Shown here in pieces: positions 52,691 through 61,220 of a stretch of DNA of 64,000 nucleotides. A program made the position numbers and the translations under genes. Each line of letters opens with the position of its first letter. The stretch's first letter is position 1. Source of the stretch: an uncultured Eubacteriales bacterium (GTDB lineage: Bacteria > Bacillota > Clostridia > Oscillospirales > CAG-272); contig CAKSZH010000013.1 of NCBI GenBank assembly GCA_934525675.1, forward strand, positions 4,294 to 68,293, in the 5' to 3' direction. A model generated the notes under the pieces. It made no database searches and had not been told where the DNA came from. It saw only the letters and a list, made by a program, of their open reading frames with translations.

Positions 52691-52950
52691 CCCGGAGTAA
52701 ATCCGGAAGTATTCTGCGGAGCCGAAAAAAGCAATCCGGCGCGGACAGTCGCATAAAACCGGAAAATTTACAAATTGTCACACAAAAGCCAAGCACCTGC
52801 AATAATCCGTGCTATAATGGAATCGGAGCGGTGCGCCTCCCCCGGAGGGAGATCCGGGAAAAGCGGGACCGGTCCTCAAATGCGGAAACACCGCAGCCAA
52901 ATCCGTCACTTATTCCGGCGTTTGCCGGTCAGAGAAAGGATATATACATC

Positions 52951-53943
52951 ATGGAACAGCATACTCCTCATCCCGAATACAACGATCTGCCGGTACTTGT
53001 CGTCGGCGCGGGTGCCATCGGCAAGCGGCACATTGAGGTTCTTTACGAAATGGGCGTTAAGAACCAGACCGTCTGCGACCCCTTCCCCGCCGCTCTGGAT
53101 GTCATCCGGGCGCAGCATCCCGAGTTCGGATACGAGACCGATTACACCGAAGCGCTGAAGAAGAAGCCCTTCGCCGTCTTCATTCTGACCCCGACCAAGA
53201 TGCACATTCCGATGGCGATCCAGGCGCTGGAAGCCGGCGCACACGTCTTCATCGAAAAGCCGCTGTCCAACTCCTCCGAGGGCATCGAAGACCTCAAGGT
53301 TGCGGCAGAAAAGGCAAACCGCAAGGTCATGATCGGCTTCTGCTTCCGTTATCACGAGGCGCTGCTTGAGGCAAAGAAGCTGCTGGACGCGGGAAAAATC
53401 GGCAGACTGGTGTCGGTACGTGCCCTGATGGGAGAGTGCTTCCCGTCCATTCACCCCGAATACAAGTCGATGTACCTGTCCAAGTACTCCGGCGCGTTCG
53501 AGCTGATCCACGACCTTGATCTCGCCATCTGGTTTGCGGGACAGAAGGTCAAGAAGACCTACGGCGTGTACGGCGCGTTCAGCAACTATGAATTTGAGTC
53601 GCCCGACACGGTGGAAATGCTGCTGGAATTTGAGGATCGTTGCACCGCATCGGTGCATCTGGACTTCTTCCAGACGCCCCGCCGCCGCAAGACCGAGCTG
53701 ATCGGCACGGACGGCGTCATCACGGTGGATTTTGCGTCGTGGGACGAAGCGGATCTGGAGATCTACGAGAAGTCCAAGGGCGCGTGGGAGAAGAAGCATT
53801 TCGAGACCCGCCGCAATGATATGTTCATCGACGAGGACACCGAGTTCCTCGAAGCCGCGCTGCACGATCTGCCCATCAAGTGCACGATCGACGAAGCGGC
53901 GAAGTCGCTTTGCGCGGTAGAGAGCATCTACAAGCCGTACTGA
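52951..53943 (+). CDS. Gfo/Idh/MocA-family NAD(P) oxidoreductase
   Basis: A 330-residue dehydrogenase of the Gfo/Idh/MocA family acting on sugars, inositols or similar polyols. The Rossmann motif is VVGAGAIGKRHIEVLYEMG near the N-terminus. The conserved EKPLSN loop near residue 105 supplies the catalytic Lys, and GFCFRYH with ELIHDLDLAIWF follow. AGAAAGGA precedes the ATG, and the longer frame from 52831 begins before it. It seems monocistronic. A TATAAT (52813-52818) with no good -35 lies upstream. The substrate is unknown. Confidence 0.93.
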   Translation: MEQHTPHPEYNDLPVLVVGAGAIGKRHIEVLYEMGVKNQTVCDPFPAALDVIRAQHPEFGYETDYTEALKKKPFAVFILTPTKMHIPMAIQALEAGAHVFIEKPLSNSSEGIEDLKVAAEKANRKVMIGFCFRYHEALLEAKKLLDAGKIGRLVSVRALMGECFPSIHPEYKSMYLSKYSGAFELIHDLDLAIWFAGQKVKKTYGVYGAFSNYEFESPDTVEMLLEFEDRCTASVHLDFFQTPRRRKTELIGTDGVITVDFASWDEADLEIYEKSKGAWEKKHFETRRNDMFIDEDTEFLEAALHDLPIKCTIDEAAKSLCAVESIYKPY

Positions 53944-54078
53944 AAAGACAGGCGGAACGACCGGGTTCCGGGAACAACGCGGAGGGGGATCCTCCGCCTC
54001 CCCGCACGGGGAGGCTGGAGGCGGGCACCCCTGCGCGGCAGAAAGAGAAACGCCGGAACGAAGCATCATAAAACAAAA

Positions 54079-54113
54079 AAATCCCCCGCCGCACTTTGTG
54101 CGGCGGGGGATTT
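54079..54113. terminator. Bidirectional terminator between convergent genes
   Basis: 16-bp stem (arms 54079-54094 and 54098-54113) around loop TTT. The T-run is strongest on the minus strand (ATTTTTTTGTTTT), ending the efp-side genes. It also closes the Gfo/Idh/MocA transcript. The 54114-54217 stretch holds no gene. Confidence 0.88.
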
Positions 54114-54217
54114 CATTCAGTTGCCGGAACAGCATCCGCAACAGATATTACACATGCCGGAACTGCCCATCGGACAGCGGACAATCCGTTGCCCATGCAC
54201 CACGCCCGAAGCAAGGC

Positions 54218-54697
54218 TTACTCCTTGTCGGCGGGCTTCTCCTCTTCGATCACGCAGTCAAACTTTTCGCCGCACGCAGGGCAGACCATTTCCTTGTCCG
54301 CAAGAGACGCGTCAAAGCAGACGGTTTCTCCGCAGGACGGGCAGACGATCTCATAGTATTCATCATCGTCATCCTCCCCTGCGAATTCGCAGTCCTCGCC
54401 GCAGGCGGCACAGTTGCCGTCGCAATCCTCGTCGGTGATCTCATCATCGTCGTAATCGTCCTCGTCATCATCCTCATCGTCGAACACAACGTCCTCCAGA
54501 TCTCCGAGATCTTCGTCCACCTCGGAAACATACTGATCCAGATATTCGACCGTGCTTGACAGCGTGGTGATTTCATCCGCCATTTCGCCGCATAGTCCGA
54601 TGAGCGCGTCGATCAGCTTGCCTTCCTTGGTGCTCTTGTCAAGATCAAGCCCCTCGGCAAGTCCCTTGATATATGCTGCTTTTTCCTTGAGTTCCAT
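54218..54697 (-). CDS. CD1247-type acidic zinc-ribbon protein
   Basis: A 159-residue protein starting MELKEKAAYIKGLAEGLDLD, with AAGGAG before the ATG. The N-terminal 70 residues match the helical CD1247 domain found across Clostridia. A very acidic linker of Asp/Glu repeats follows, with CDGNCAACGEDCEFAG inside. The C-terminus is a zinc-ribbon-like pair, IVCPSCGETVCFD and MVCPACGEKFDC. The function is unknown. The acidic tract and zinc ribbon suggest protein or RNA polymerase contacts, but this is inference. It follows efp on the same strand. Confidence 0.85.
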   Translation of the reverse strand: MELKEKAAYIKGLAEGLDLDKSTKEGKLIDALIGLCGEMADEITTLSSTVEYLDQYVSEVDEDLGDLEDVVFDDEDDDEDDYDDDEITDEDCDGNCAACGEDCEFAGEDDDDEYYEIVCPSCGETVCFDASLADKEMVCPACGEKFDCVIEEEKPADKE

Positions 54698-54919
54698 ACT
54701 GAATTCTCCTTCCATCTTTCTCCGGCGGTCTTCCCCGCCTGTGACACCCATCCGGTGCCCTGATTCCGAAAAACGGGAAAACATACCGTCAAGCATTGTT
54801 TTCCCGTCTTTATTCGTGTCATTCCGTTCCTCCGGATCTCCCGCACGTCGGCAAAACGTGGCAGAGCGGCAAACGCCGACGGTCACGGAAATTCCCCCGC
54901 GCAAGGCGCGGAAACAATC

Positions 54920-55489
54920 TTAAGCTCTCGACAGATACTCGCCGGTACGCGTGTCGATCTTGACCATGTCGCCCTCGTTGAGGAAGAGCGGAACCTTGAT
55001 CTCAGCGCCGGTTTCCAGCGTTGCGGGCTTGAGGGTATTGGTTGCGGTGTTGCCGGCGAAGCCGGGATCGGTCTTGGTGATCTGCAGTTCGACGAAGGTG
55101 GGCGGATCGACCTCAAAGATGTTGCCCTTGTAGGAAACGATCTTGCACATCATCTCTTCCTTGACGAACTTGAACGCGTCGCCGACCTTGTTGTGCGGCA
55201 CGAGCGTTTCTTCCCAGGTCTCGGTATCCATGAAATGGTACAGATCGCCGTCGTCGTAGGAATACTGCATATCCTTTCTTTCGATATACGCGATGTCAAA
55301 CTTGTCCGTCGGGTTGAACGTCTTTTCGACGACCGCGCCGGAAATCACGTTCTTGAGCTTGGTACGGACGAATGCCGCGCCCTTGCCGGGTTTAACGTGC
55401 TGGAATTCAATAACCTGAAGCACATTGCCGGTTCCGTCGTCAAAGGTAATGCCGTTTTTGAAATCTCCTGCAACAACTACTGATGCCAT
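54920..55489 (-). CDS. efp: Translation elongation factor P
   Basis: A 189-residue EF-P, which enters the ribosomal E/P sites to relieve stalling at polyproline. The three OB-like domains are complete. The loop KPGKGAAFVRTKL carries Lys36, the residue modified in other EF-Ps. The C-terminal signature TRTGEYLSRA is slightly short. GGAGG precedes the ATG, and a longer frame to 55645 is not used. A promoter with 17-bp spacer lies 80 bp upstream, and a possible small RNA or attenuated leader lies further upstream on the same strand. Confidence 0.96.
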   Translation of the reverse strand: MASVVVAGDFKNGITFDDGTGNVLQVIEFQHVKPGKGAAFVRTKLKNVISGAVVEKTFNPTDKFDIAYIERKDMQYSYDDGDLYHFMDTETWEETLVPHNKVGDAFKFVKEEMMCKIVSYKGNIFEVDPPTFVELQITKTDPGFAGNTATNTLKPATLETGAEIKVPLFLNEGDMVKIDTRTGEYLSRA

Positions 55490-55565
55490 GGTTGAAACCT
55501 CCGAAATAGAGTGGATTATCCGTATTGGCGGCGATAAAAACGCCGGCAACCATACAGTTACTGTT

Positions 55566-55594
55566 ATTTTACACCAAAAAGGCAGGTTTGGCAA
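55566..55594 (-). promoter_or_regulatory. Sigma-A promoter of efp
   Basis: Minus strand: TTGCCA (55594-55589), 17-bp spacer, TAAAAT (55571-55566), about 77 bp before the efp start. Confidence 0.8.
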
Positions 55595-55635
55595 GAGGGT
55601 TTTCACATTTTTTTGCGTTTCGGTAAATTTTTTCG

Positions 55636-55709
55636 CAAAAAACAAGAAGACCGCCCCTCCGGCGGTCTCCCTGTCTTATTTATGCCGTTCCGATTGGAAC
55701 GGAATGCTT
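55636..55709 (-). ncRNA. Candidate 74-nt small RNA or efp leader RNA
   Basis: A minus-strand consensus promoter (55716-55744) is followed within 45 nt by a terminator: stem AGACCGCC / GGCGGTCT (55668-55661 and 55655-55648) with loop GGAGG, then TCTTGTTTTTTG. Near the 5' end is a second perfect hairpin, CCGTTCC-AATC-GGAACGG (55702-55685). No ATG or other plausible frame lies inside. It could be a free small RNA, or the attenuated leader of a longer efp transcript. No known RNA family was recognised. Confidence 0.65.
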
Positions 55710-55715
55710 ATTGTC

Positions 55716-55744
55716 ATTATAGCATCGGTTCCCCGGTTTGTCAA
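55716..55744 (-). promoter_or_regulatory. Perfect consensus promoter of candidate small RNA
   Basis: Minus strand: TTGACA (55744-55739), 17-bp spacer, TATAAT (55721-55716). Transcription should start near 55709. Confidence 0.9.
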
Positions 55745-55878
55745 GCAAATTTTTCTTTTTTTCTCCGAAAACACGAAACTTTTTTGAAAGATTTTCGTCA
55801 ACGCTTCCGATTTTCCCGGAAACGGTGCAAAACGACCCGCTCGTCTTTGATTTTCCTTGTGCAAAACAAATCGGGCGG

Positions 55879-55907
55879 TTGCTTTTGATGGGGGGATATG
55901 ATATAAT
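55879..55907 (+). promoter_or_regulatory. Sigma-A promoter of metallophosphoesterase gene
   Basis: TTGCTT (55879-55884), 17-bp spacer, TATAAT (55902-55907), 125 bp before the gene start. Confidence 0.75.
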
Positions 55908-56031
55908 GGACAACGTGCCCGGGTGCTACGCCATACCGGGAAAGTGCCGACAACGTATTTTTTTGAAACGACAAGCAACAAAAAATCAGAAGAAGGGGCT
56001 TCCGCCACGCGGGAGCATGGTGGAGCACCGT

Positions 56032-57276
56032 ATGAAAAACAGATCCTGCCCTGCCTTTTTTGCCGCATTTCCCGCGGTATATGCGACGGAGAACGTTTAT
56101 CAGATCTTCATTCCGGTGCGGGAAGCCTCGGTCATGTGGGCAACCGTCGGCAAAGAACGCTTTGACGACGCCAGAGGCGGCGTTCTGCGCTCCGACACGC
56201 GCTGTCACAAGGTCACGGTGCCGATGGAGTCCCTCGACCGCGCCGGAGAATACACCCTGCACTGGCGCAGGGTCCCGGAAAGAAAGCCGTATTTCACCGA
56301 GGCGGGAGACGAGGAAACGGCGACCTTCTGTTTCCGTCCCGTTCCGGAAGCGGGGAATCTGCGTCTCTGTCACCTGTCCGACACGCACGGGCTTCTCGCC
56401 CCGGCAGTCCGCGCGGCGGAGATAGCCGCGACGGAAGAGACCGACAAAGCGGTCGGAGAAAAAGCAGGCGTGACTACCAGAGAACCGTCCGTGCGCACTC
56501 CCGTTCCGGACGGCTTTGACCTGATCCTGTTTACCGGCGACGTGCACAACCACAACGGCGGCGAGACGGAATACCAAGCCCTCCCCCGCCTTATGTCGGA
56601 GCTTGCCCACGGAGAGATTCCCATCGTCTATGCGCGGGGCAACCACGACACGCGCGGCGCTTTTGCGGAGTATCTTCCCGAAATCGCACCGACGGTCGGC
56701 GGTGCGTACTACTACACCTTCCGTCTTGGAGGACTGTGGGGACTGGTGCTGGACTGCGGCGAGGACAAACCGGACGACCACCACGAATACGGGTTTGTCA
56801 ACGATTTTGCCCTGTACCGCGAGGCCGAGACCGCGTTTCTCCGGCACCTGACCGAGAATTACGGCAACGCTCCCGGTTCTCGGGAAACCGTATCCCTTTC
56901 CCCCGACGCACTGGACATCAGATGGCGGCTGGTCATCAGCCACGTCCCGTTTCCCTTCCCCAAGCAACCGCCGTTTGACATTGAACGCGGACGGTACGCG
57001 GACTGGTGCCGCATGATCGGCAAGGGAATCCGCCCGGACCTGATGGTGTCGGGACACCTGCACGTCTGTGAGGTCTGCCAACCGGGATGCGAGAGAGACA
57101 AGGAGCACATCCAGTTTTGCCCGCTGTTCCTCTCCTGCCGCCCGGACTTTGAAAACGAGGTCTACACCTGCGGCACGCTGACGCTCACCGGGGACGGCAT
57201 TCTGCCGCGTTATGTTTCCTCGGACGGAACCGTGCGCACCGAAGAAAAGATCCCGCTTGCGGGAAGAAACGGTTAA
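56032..57276 (+). CDS. Calcineurin-like metallophosphoesterase with N-terminal beta domain
   Basis: A 414-residue protein from MKNRSCPAFFAAFPAVYATE, chosen for its GGAG site. The ATG at 56017 has none. The first 100 residues look like a purple-acid-phosphatase-type beta domain (VYQIFIPVREASVMWATVGK). The phosphoesterase core has all metal motifs: LCHLSDTHG, LILFTGDVHNHNG, YARGNHDTRG, VISHVPFPF and MVSGHLHVCE. No clear signal peptide is seen, so it is probably cytosolic. The substrate is unknown. It is upstream of a YmdB-type phosphodiesterase gene. Confidence 0.88.
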   Translation: MKNRSCPAFFAAFPAVYATENVYQIFIPVREASVMWATVGKERFDDARGGVLRSDTRCHKVTVPMESLDRAGEYTLHWRRVPERKPYFTEAGDEETATFCFRPVPEAGNLRLCHLSDTHGLLAPAVRAAEIAATEETDKAVGEKAGVTTREPSVRTPVPDGFDLILFTGDVHNHNGGETEYQALPRLMSELAHGEIPIVYARGNHDTRGAFAEYLPEIAPTVGGAYYYTFRLGGLWGLVLDCGEDKPDDHHEYGFVNDFALYREAETAFLRHLTENYGNAPGSRETVSLSPDALDIRWRLVISHVPFPFPKQPPFDIERGRYADWCRMIGKGIRPDLMVSGHLHVCEVCQPGCERDKEHIQFCPLFLSCRPDFENEVYTCGTLTLTGDGILPRYVSSDGTVRTEEKIPLAGRNG

Positions 57277-57289
57277 GGAAACAGAACAG

Positions 57290-57540
57290 CCGAAAAGTCC
57301 GGAACGGCAAAACGACCGGAACGACAGATATGACCGCACCGGCTGAAGCAAATGCAACAGCGGGGTTACCGGAAAATCAACTGCAACTGCTGAACTCACT
57401 GTTGTAATTGAAACGGCTGTAATGACCTAAGCAACCGCAACAACCGTTGCACCGAATCAGCTGTAACGACGAAGACAATCGCTGTAACCGAAACAACCGC
57501 AGCAATCAAAAAAACAGCCGTCAAGGCTGAAACGGCGCGG
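57290..57540. repeat. Degenerate AAC/GCA-rich intergenic repeat
   Basis: Between the two phosphoesterase genes, short words such as GCAACCGCAACAACCG and GAAACGGCTGTAATGACC recur with loose spacing. No frame stays open with a ribosome binding site. It may be decayed low-complexity coding sequence. Confidence 0.4.
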
Positions 57541-57572
57541 GCACCGAATGTCCGATAGAAAGTGACAACCTT

Positions 57573-58346
57573 ATGAAAATTCTTGCCATCGGCGACGTGG
57601 TCGGCCAGACCGCACTCGCCACCCTGATCTCCGGTATCCGGAAGAAGCGTACCGAACTCGGCGCCGACCTTGTGGTCGTCAACGGCGAAAACGCGACCGA
57701 GGTGCGCGGACTGTGCGCGAGAGACGCACATCTGCTTGCCGACGCGGGCGTCGATCTCATCACACTCGGCAACCACACCTACGGAATGCGCGACCTGTAC
57801 GATCTTCTGGAGGACGAATCCTTCCCCATGATCCGTCCCGCCAATTTCCCGGCGGCGGCGCCCGGCATGGGATACCGCACGCTGAACGCGGACGGCTACC
57901 GGATACTCTGTATCAGCGTTCAGGGCGTTGTGTACATGGACACGCTCGCAAGCCCGTTTGAAACGGTGGACCGTATTCTGGCGCGTGAAAAGGGCGCTTA
58001 CGACTTTGCGCTCATGGACATTCACGCCGAGGCGACCTCGGAAAAGCTCGCCATTGCGCATTACTTTGACGGGCGGATCGCGGTCATGTTCGGTACCCAC
58101 ACGCACGTCCAGACGGCGGACGAACAGATTCTGCCGAAGGGCTCCGGGTACATTACCGACCTCGGCATGACGGGCCCCGGGAACGGGATCATCGGCACCG
58201 ACGCGCAGACCGTCATTGACCGGTTCCTCACGCACCTTCCCGCACGCTTCACGGTCGCGGACGGCGAGATTACGACCCACGGGGCGCTGTTTGACGTAGA
58301 TGAAGGCACCGGACGCGTCAGGCGGGTCGAGCGGATCGTGTACTGA
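57573..58346 (+). CDS. ymdB: YmdB-type (TIGR00282) metallophosphoesterase
   Basis: A 257-residue phosphodiesterase of the YmdB/DR1281 family, which in Bacillus hydrolyses cyclic AMP-like nucleotides and affects biofilm and motility switches. Metal ligands sit in ILAIGDVVGQ, VNGENATE, LGNHTYGMRD, MDIHAEATSEK and GTHTHVQTADEQILPKG. The family usually continues with a second TxDxGMTGP element, here TDLGMTGP. The ribosome binding site is weak (GAAAGTGA). It lies before an SGNH hydrolase gene with a 57-bp gap. Confidence 0.93.
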   Translation: MKILAIGDVVGQTALATLISGIRKKRTELGADLVVVNGENATEVRGLCARDAHLLADAGVDLITLGNHTYGMRDLYDLLEDESFPMIRPANFPAAAPGMGYRTLNADGYRILCISVQGVVYMDTLASPFETVDRILAREKGAYDFALMDIHAEATSEKLAIAHYFDGRIAVMFGTHTHVQTADEQILPKGSGYITDLGMTGPGNGIIGTDAQTVIDRFLTHLPARFTVADGEITTHGALFDVDEGTGRVRRVERIVY

Positions 58347-58403
58347 CCGGGCGGCAGAGAAGTTGTCCGCGCCCCGACATTGATTTTGCAAGGAGGCATC
58401 CTG

Positions 58404-59204
58404 ATGTTTTATGACGCACCCGAAACGGAGAAGCCCTTTGACCGCATGGCGGACGACGGCGGTTTCTCCGCGATCTTCCGCACCATCGCCTGCATCGGCG
58501 ACAGTCTTTCCTCCGGCGAGCACGAGGGAACTGCCGGGGACGGCTCGGGCTTGTACCTCGACTATTTTGAATACTCGTGGGGACAGTTTATGGCGCGGAC
58601 GCTCGGTTCCAAAGTTTATAATCTGTCGCGCGGCGGCATGACGGCAAATGAATACATCTCGACCTTTGCGGACGAGAACGGCTTCTGGTCGCCCGAATAT
58701 GCAAGTCAGGCATACATCATCGCGCTCGGCGTCAACGACGTGAACTGGGCATATGCCGGGACGCTCGGCGAGCTTTCCGACATAGAAAACGATCCGCGCG
58801 CCGCCGGAAAACCGACCTTCGCCGGGGATATGGCGCACATCATCCGCAAGGTCAGAGAGCAGGAGCCGAAAAGCCGGATTTTTCTTATGACCATCCCGCG
58901 CAATCCCGACACCGACCCCGAAATCATCCGCCGGGAAGACCGCCACGCGGAGCTGATCCGCGGAATCGCCGAAGCGTTCCCGTTCACCTATGTACTGGAT
59001 TTCCGCAAATATGCGCCCGTCTATGACGAAGCGTTCCGCAAGAGATTTTTTGTCGGTTTTCATATGAATGCCGCGGGATATCTTCTGACGGCGAAATTCG
59101 TAATGTCCTACCTGGATTATATCATCCGCCACAATCCGGAGGACTTCTGCCAGGTCGGATTTATCGGAAAAGGCGGGGTACATAACGGAAATTACAAGTG
59201 GTGA
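58404..59204 (+). CDS. SGNH/GDSL-family hydrolase
   Basis: A 266-residue esterase- or deacetylase-like enzyme. The start MFYDAPETEKPFDRMADD has an ideal AAGGAGG site. SGNH blocks: CIGDSLSSGEH (nucleophile Ser), LSRGGMTANEY (Gly), IALGVNDVNW (Asn) and FVGFHMNAAGY (His). The usual D-x-x-H is replaced by G-F-H, so the charge relay may differ. No signal peptide is seen. It may deacetylate cytosolic glycans, though the substrate is unknown. It follows ymdB and ends at a strong terminator. Confidence 0.88.
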   Translation: MFYDAPETEKPFDRMADDGGFSAIFRTIACIGDSLSSGEHEGTAGDGSGLYLDYFEYSWGQFMARTLGSKVYNLSRGGMTANEYISTFADENGFWSPEYASQAYIIALGVNDVNWAYAGTLGELSDIENDPRAAGKPTFAGDMAHIIRKVREQEPKSRIFLMTIPRNPDTDPEIIRREDRHAELIRGIAEAFPFTYVLDFRKYAPVYDEAFRKRFFVGFHMNAAGYLLTAKFVMSYLDYIIRHNPEDFCQVGFIGKGGVHNGNYKW

Positions 59205-59256
59205 CGGCGCTTCTCTCTGCCCTTCCGTTACCGTCGTTCAATCGCATAGATAACAG

Positions 59257-59286
59257 ACGCGCCCCACAGGGGGCGCGTTGTTTTTG
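59257..59286 (+). terminator. Intrinsic terminator after SGNH hydrolase gene
   Basis: 9-bp arms ACGCGCCCC (59257-59265) and GGGGCGCGT (59270-59278), followed by TGTTTTTGTG. Confidence 0.85.
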
Positions 59287-59966
59287 TGTTCCCCGCCCCG
59301 ACCGGGGCAGTGTCGGGACGGCGGATGCCCGCATACCAGGAGAACCTCTGTTCTTCATTCTCCCGCCCCCCGCAAACTCCATAATAACGAAGCCGCGCAA
59401 ACTGATGCCCTCCTGCTAAACGCCGGAATATTGCCAGCCCCCGCGAGCGCCAAAGTGATGAATTTCCGCAAAACTCCACACGCGCTCCCGCCGTGAAACT
59501 CCCGTTCCCCGACCCGCGCGGGCGCTGACCAAACGATTTCCGCGGGGCGATCCGCGCGCGGTACTCGAAATAAAAGACAATCGCCTTTCGCTGCACAAAC
59601 ATCCCGTTTCAACGTACCCGCTTCCGCTTGTGACGGCGTTTCCGCAACCTTCCCCATTCCGCGGAGCGAGCGCAGTTCCCCGCCCCGACCTGCTCTTCAG
59701 TCGGGGCGGGCGGGGTATCCCCAAAGGGGCAGCGCCCCTATGGGCGAACCTTTTCCGGCTACTTTTCGTTTCGCTACGAAAAGTAGCCCCTGCGGAGCAA
59801 AAAACAAACAATTTTTTGATTACAAAAAATCAGAAGCAAAACTTCAGCCCCTGCAAATCAAGAACAAAAAATATTTGCAGATAAACCGCAGAACACAGAG
59901 TTTTCAATTCATGATTCTCTTCGTAGGGAAAAGTCGTCCCTGCGAAATCCAAAAATCAATAAAAAA
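59287..59966. other. Intergenic block with palindromes, no gene
   Basis: About 680 bp without a supported gene. It holds a 10-bp palindrome (arms 59680-59689, 59700-59709), a 13-bp palindrome GGCTACTTTTCGT / ACGAAAAGTAGCC (59757-59769, 59776-59788) and two copies of GTTCCCCGCCCCGAC (near 59288 and 59676). The 13-bp palindrome looks like a dispersed repeat element. Confidence 0.6.
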
Positions 59967-60000
59967 ACAGCCCCGCTTCCCTTCCGGAAAGCGGGGCTGT
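59967..60000 (-). terminator. Terminator of the rpmG-rplA operon
   Basis: 12-bp arms ACAGCCCCGCTT (59967-59978) and AAGCGGGGCTGT (59989-60000). On the minus strand GTTTTTTTATTG follows. It lies 16 bp after the rplA stop. Confidence 0.93.
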
Positions 60001-60015
60001 TATTTCATTCAACCA

Positions 60016-60702
60016 TTAACCAAGCTTTGCCTGGTTGATCTTGATGCCGGGGCCCATCGTGGATGCGACAACGCAGCTCTTGATGTACTGACCCTTCGCG
60101 GTTGCCGGCTTTGCCTTGATGACAGCGCCGAGCAGCGTGTCAAAGTTCTCCTTCAGCTTTTCAGCACCGAAGGAAGCCTTGCCGATCGCGCAGTGGATAA
60201 TGTTGGTCTTATCGAGACGGTACTCCACCTTACCTGCCTTGGCTTCGGTCACTGCCTTAGCCACGTCGGGGGTAACGGTACCTGCCTTCGGAGAAGGCAT
60301 CAAGCCCTTCGGACCGAGGACCTTACCGAGCTTACCGATCACGCCCATCATATCGGGGCTTGCGATGACCACGTCAAACTCGAACCAGTTCTCATGAACG
60401 ATTTTGTCTGCCAATTCTGCACCGCCGACATAGTCAGCGCCTGCTGCCTTTGCCTTGTCCACATTGTCTCCCTTTGCGAATACAAGGGTGCGGACCGTCT
60501 TACCGGTACCGTTCGGGAGGACGACTGCGCCTCTGACCTGCTGGTCAGCATGACGGGAGTCAACGCCGAGACGGATATGGCATTCAATGGTTTCGTCGAA
60601 CTTTGCCTTGGAGGTCTGGCACACCAGTGCGATCGCGTCGGCAGAGTCGTACAGCTTGCTCTTTTCAATCAGCTTTACGCTGTCAGTATACTTCTTTCCC
60701 AT
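60016..60702 (-). CDS. rplA: 50S ribosomal protein L1
   Basis: A 228-residue L1 that binds 23S rRNA at the mobile stalk and also represses its own mRNA. The conserved RGAVVLPNGTGKTVRTLVFA segment is near residue 57, and VGGAELADKI and KGLMPSPKAGTVT near 130 match the family. AAGGAGGG precedes the ATG. It is the last gene of this operon. A strong terminator follows at once, so rplJ and rplL are not co-transcribed. Confidence 0.97.
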   Translation of the reverse strand: MGKKYTDSVKLIEKSKLYDSADAIALVCQTSKAKFDETIECHIRLGVDSRHADQQVRGAVVLPNGTGKTVRTLVFAKGDNVDKAKAAGADYVGGAELADKIVHENWFEFDVVIASPDMMGVIGKLGKVLGPKGLMPSPKAGTVTPDVAKAVTEAKAGKVEYRLDKTNIIHCAIGKASFGAEKLKENFDTLLGAVIKAKPATAKGQYIKSCVVASTMGPGIKINQAKLG

Positions 60703-60719
60703 TTTTCATGCCCTCCTTC

Positions 60720-61145
60720 TCAGTCTTCCACCGTGATACCCATGCTGCGCGCGGTACCTGCGATCATGCTCATAGCAGTCTCAAGGGAACCTGCATTCAG
60801 GTCGGGCATCTTGGTCTCGGCGATCTTCTTCACCTGCTCCTTCGTGAGCTTCGCAACCTTGGTCTTGTTCGGAGCCGCGGAAGCAGTCTCAATGCCGCAC
60901 GCCTTCTTGATCAGAACGGGAGCGGGAGGAGTCTTGGTGATGAACGTGAAGGAACGGTCAGCGTATACCGTAATGACGACCGGGATAATCAGACCGATGT
61001 CATTCTTGGTGCGCTCGTTGAATTCCTTGGTGAACACGGCGATTGCGACACCGTAAGCACCGAGTGCAGGACCGACAGGCGGCTGAGGAGTTGCCTTGCC
61101 TGCGGGCAGCTGCAGCTTGATATAACCCATAATCTTCTTAGCCAT
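60720..61145 (-). CDS. rplK: 50S ribosomal protein L11
   Basis: A 141-residue L11, part of the GTPase-associated centre. The N-terminal signature IKLQLPAGKATPQPPVGPAL and C-terminal AGTARSMGITVED are complete. AAGGAGG precedes the ATG. Its leader (61167-61206) folds like the L1 autoregulatory site, so expression of rplK and rplA is probably limited by free L1. The rplA gene follows after 17 bp. Confidence 0.97.
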   Translation of the reverse strand: MAKKIMGYIKLQLPAGKATPQPPVGPALGAYGVAIAVFTKEFNERTKNDIGLIIPVVITVYADRSFTFITKTPPAPVLIKKACGIETASAAPNKTKVAKLTKEQVKKIAETKMPDLNAGSLETAMSMIAGTARSMGITVED

Positions 61146-61166
61146 TGTGAATTAACCTCCTTAGAT

Positions 61167-61206
61167 GTGGTTGATGCGGGAGAAATCAGATTTTTCTCCC
61201 TCCCAC
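61167..61206 (-). promoter_or_regulatory. Probable L1 autoregulatory leader
   Basis: On the minus strand GTGG (61206-61203) pairs with CCAC (61170-61167). An inner GGGAGAAA / TTTCTCCC stem and an asymmetric GCATCAA bulge lie between. This outline matches the L1-binding site found in L11-L1 leaders. It lies between nusG and rplK, just before the rplK ribosome binding site. Confidence 0.6.
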
Positions 61207-61220
61207 GTGTCCGTCCTTGG

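Noticed and set aside
52775..52818. A promoter for the Gfo/Idh/MocA gene
   Set aside because: TATAAT is present at 52813-52818, but the only TTGTCA is about 32 bp upstream, which is too far for a normal spacer.
55798..57399. A 533-codon minus-strand frame opposite the metallophosphoesterase
   Set aside because: The plus frame has all five metal motifs and a promoter. The minus frame shows no domain.
57396..59183. A 595-codon minus-strand frame across ymdB and the SGNH hydrolase
   Set aside because: It spans two well-recognised plus-strand genes and their gap and has no ribosome binding site.
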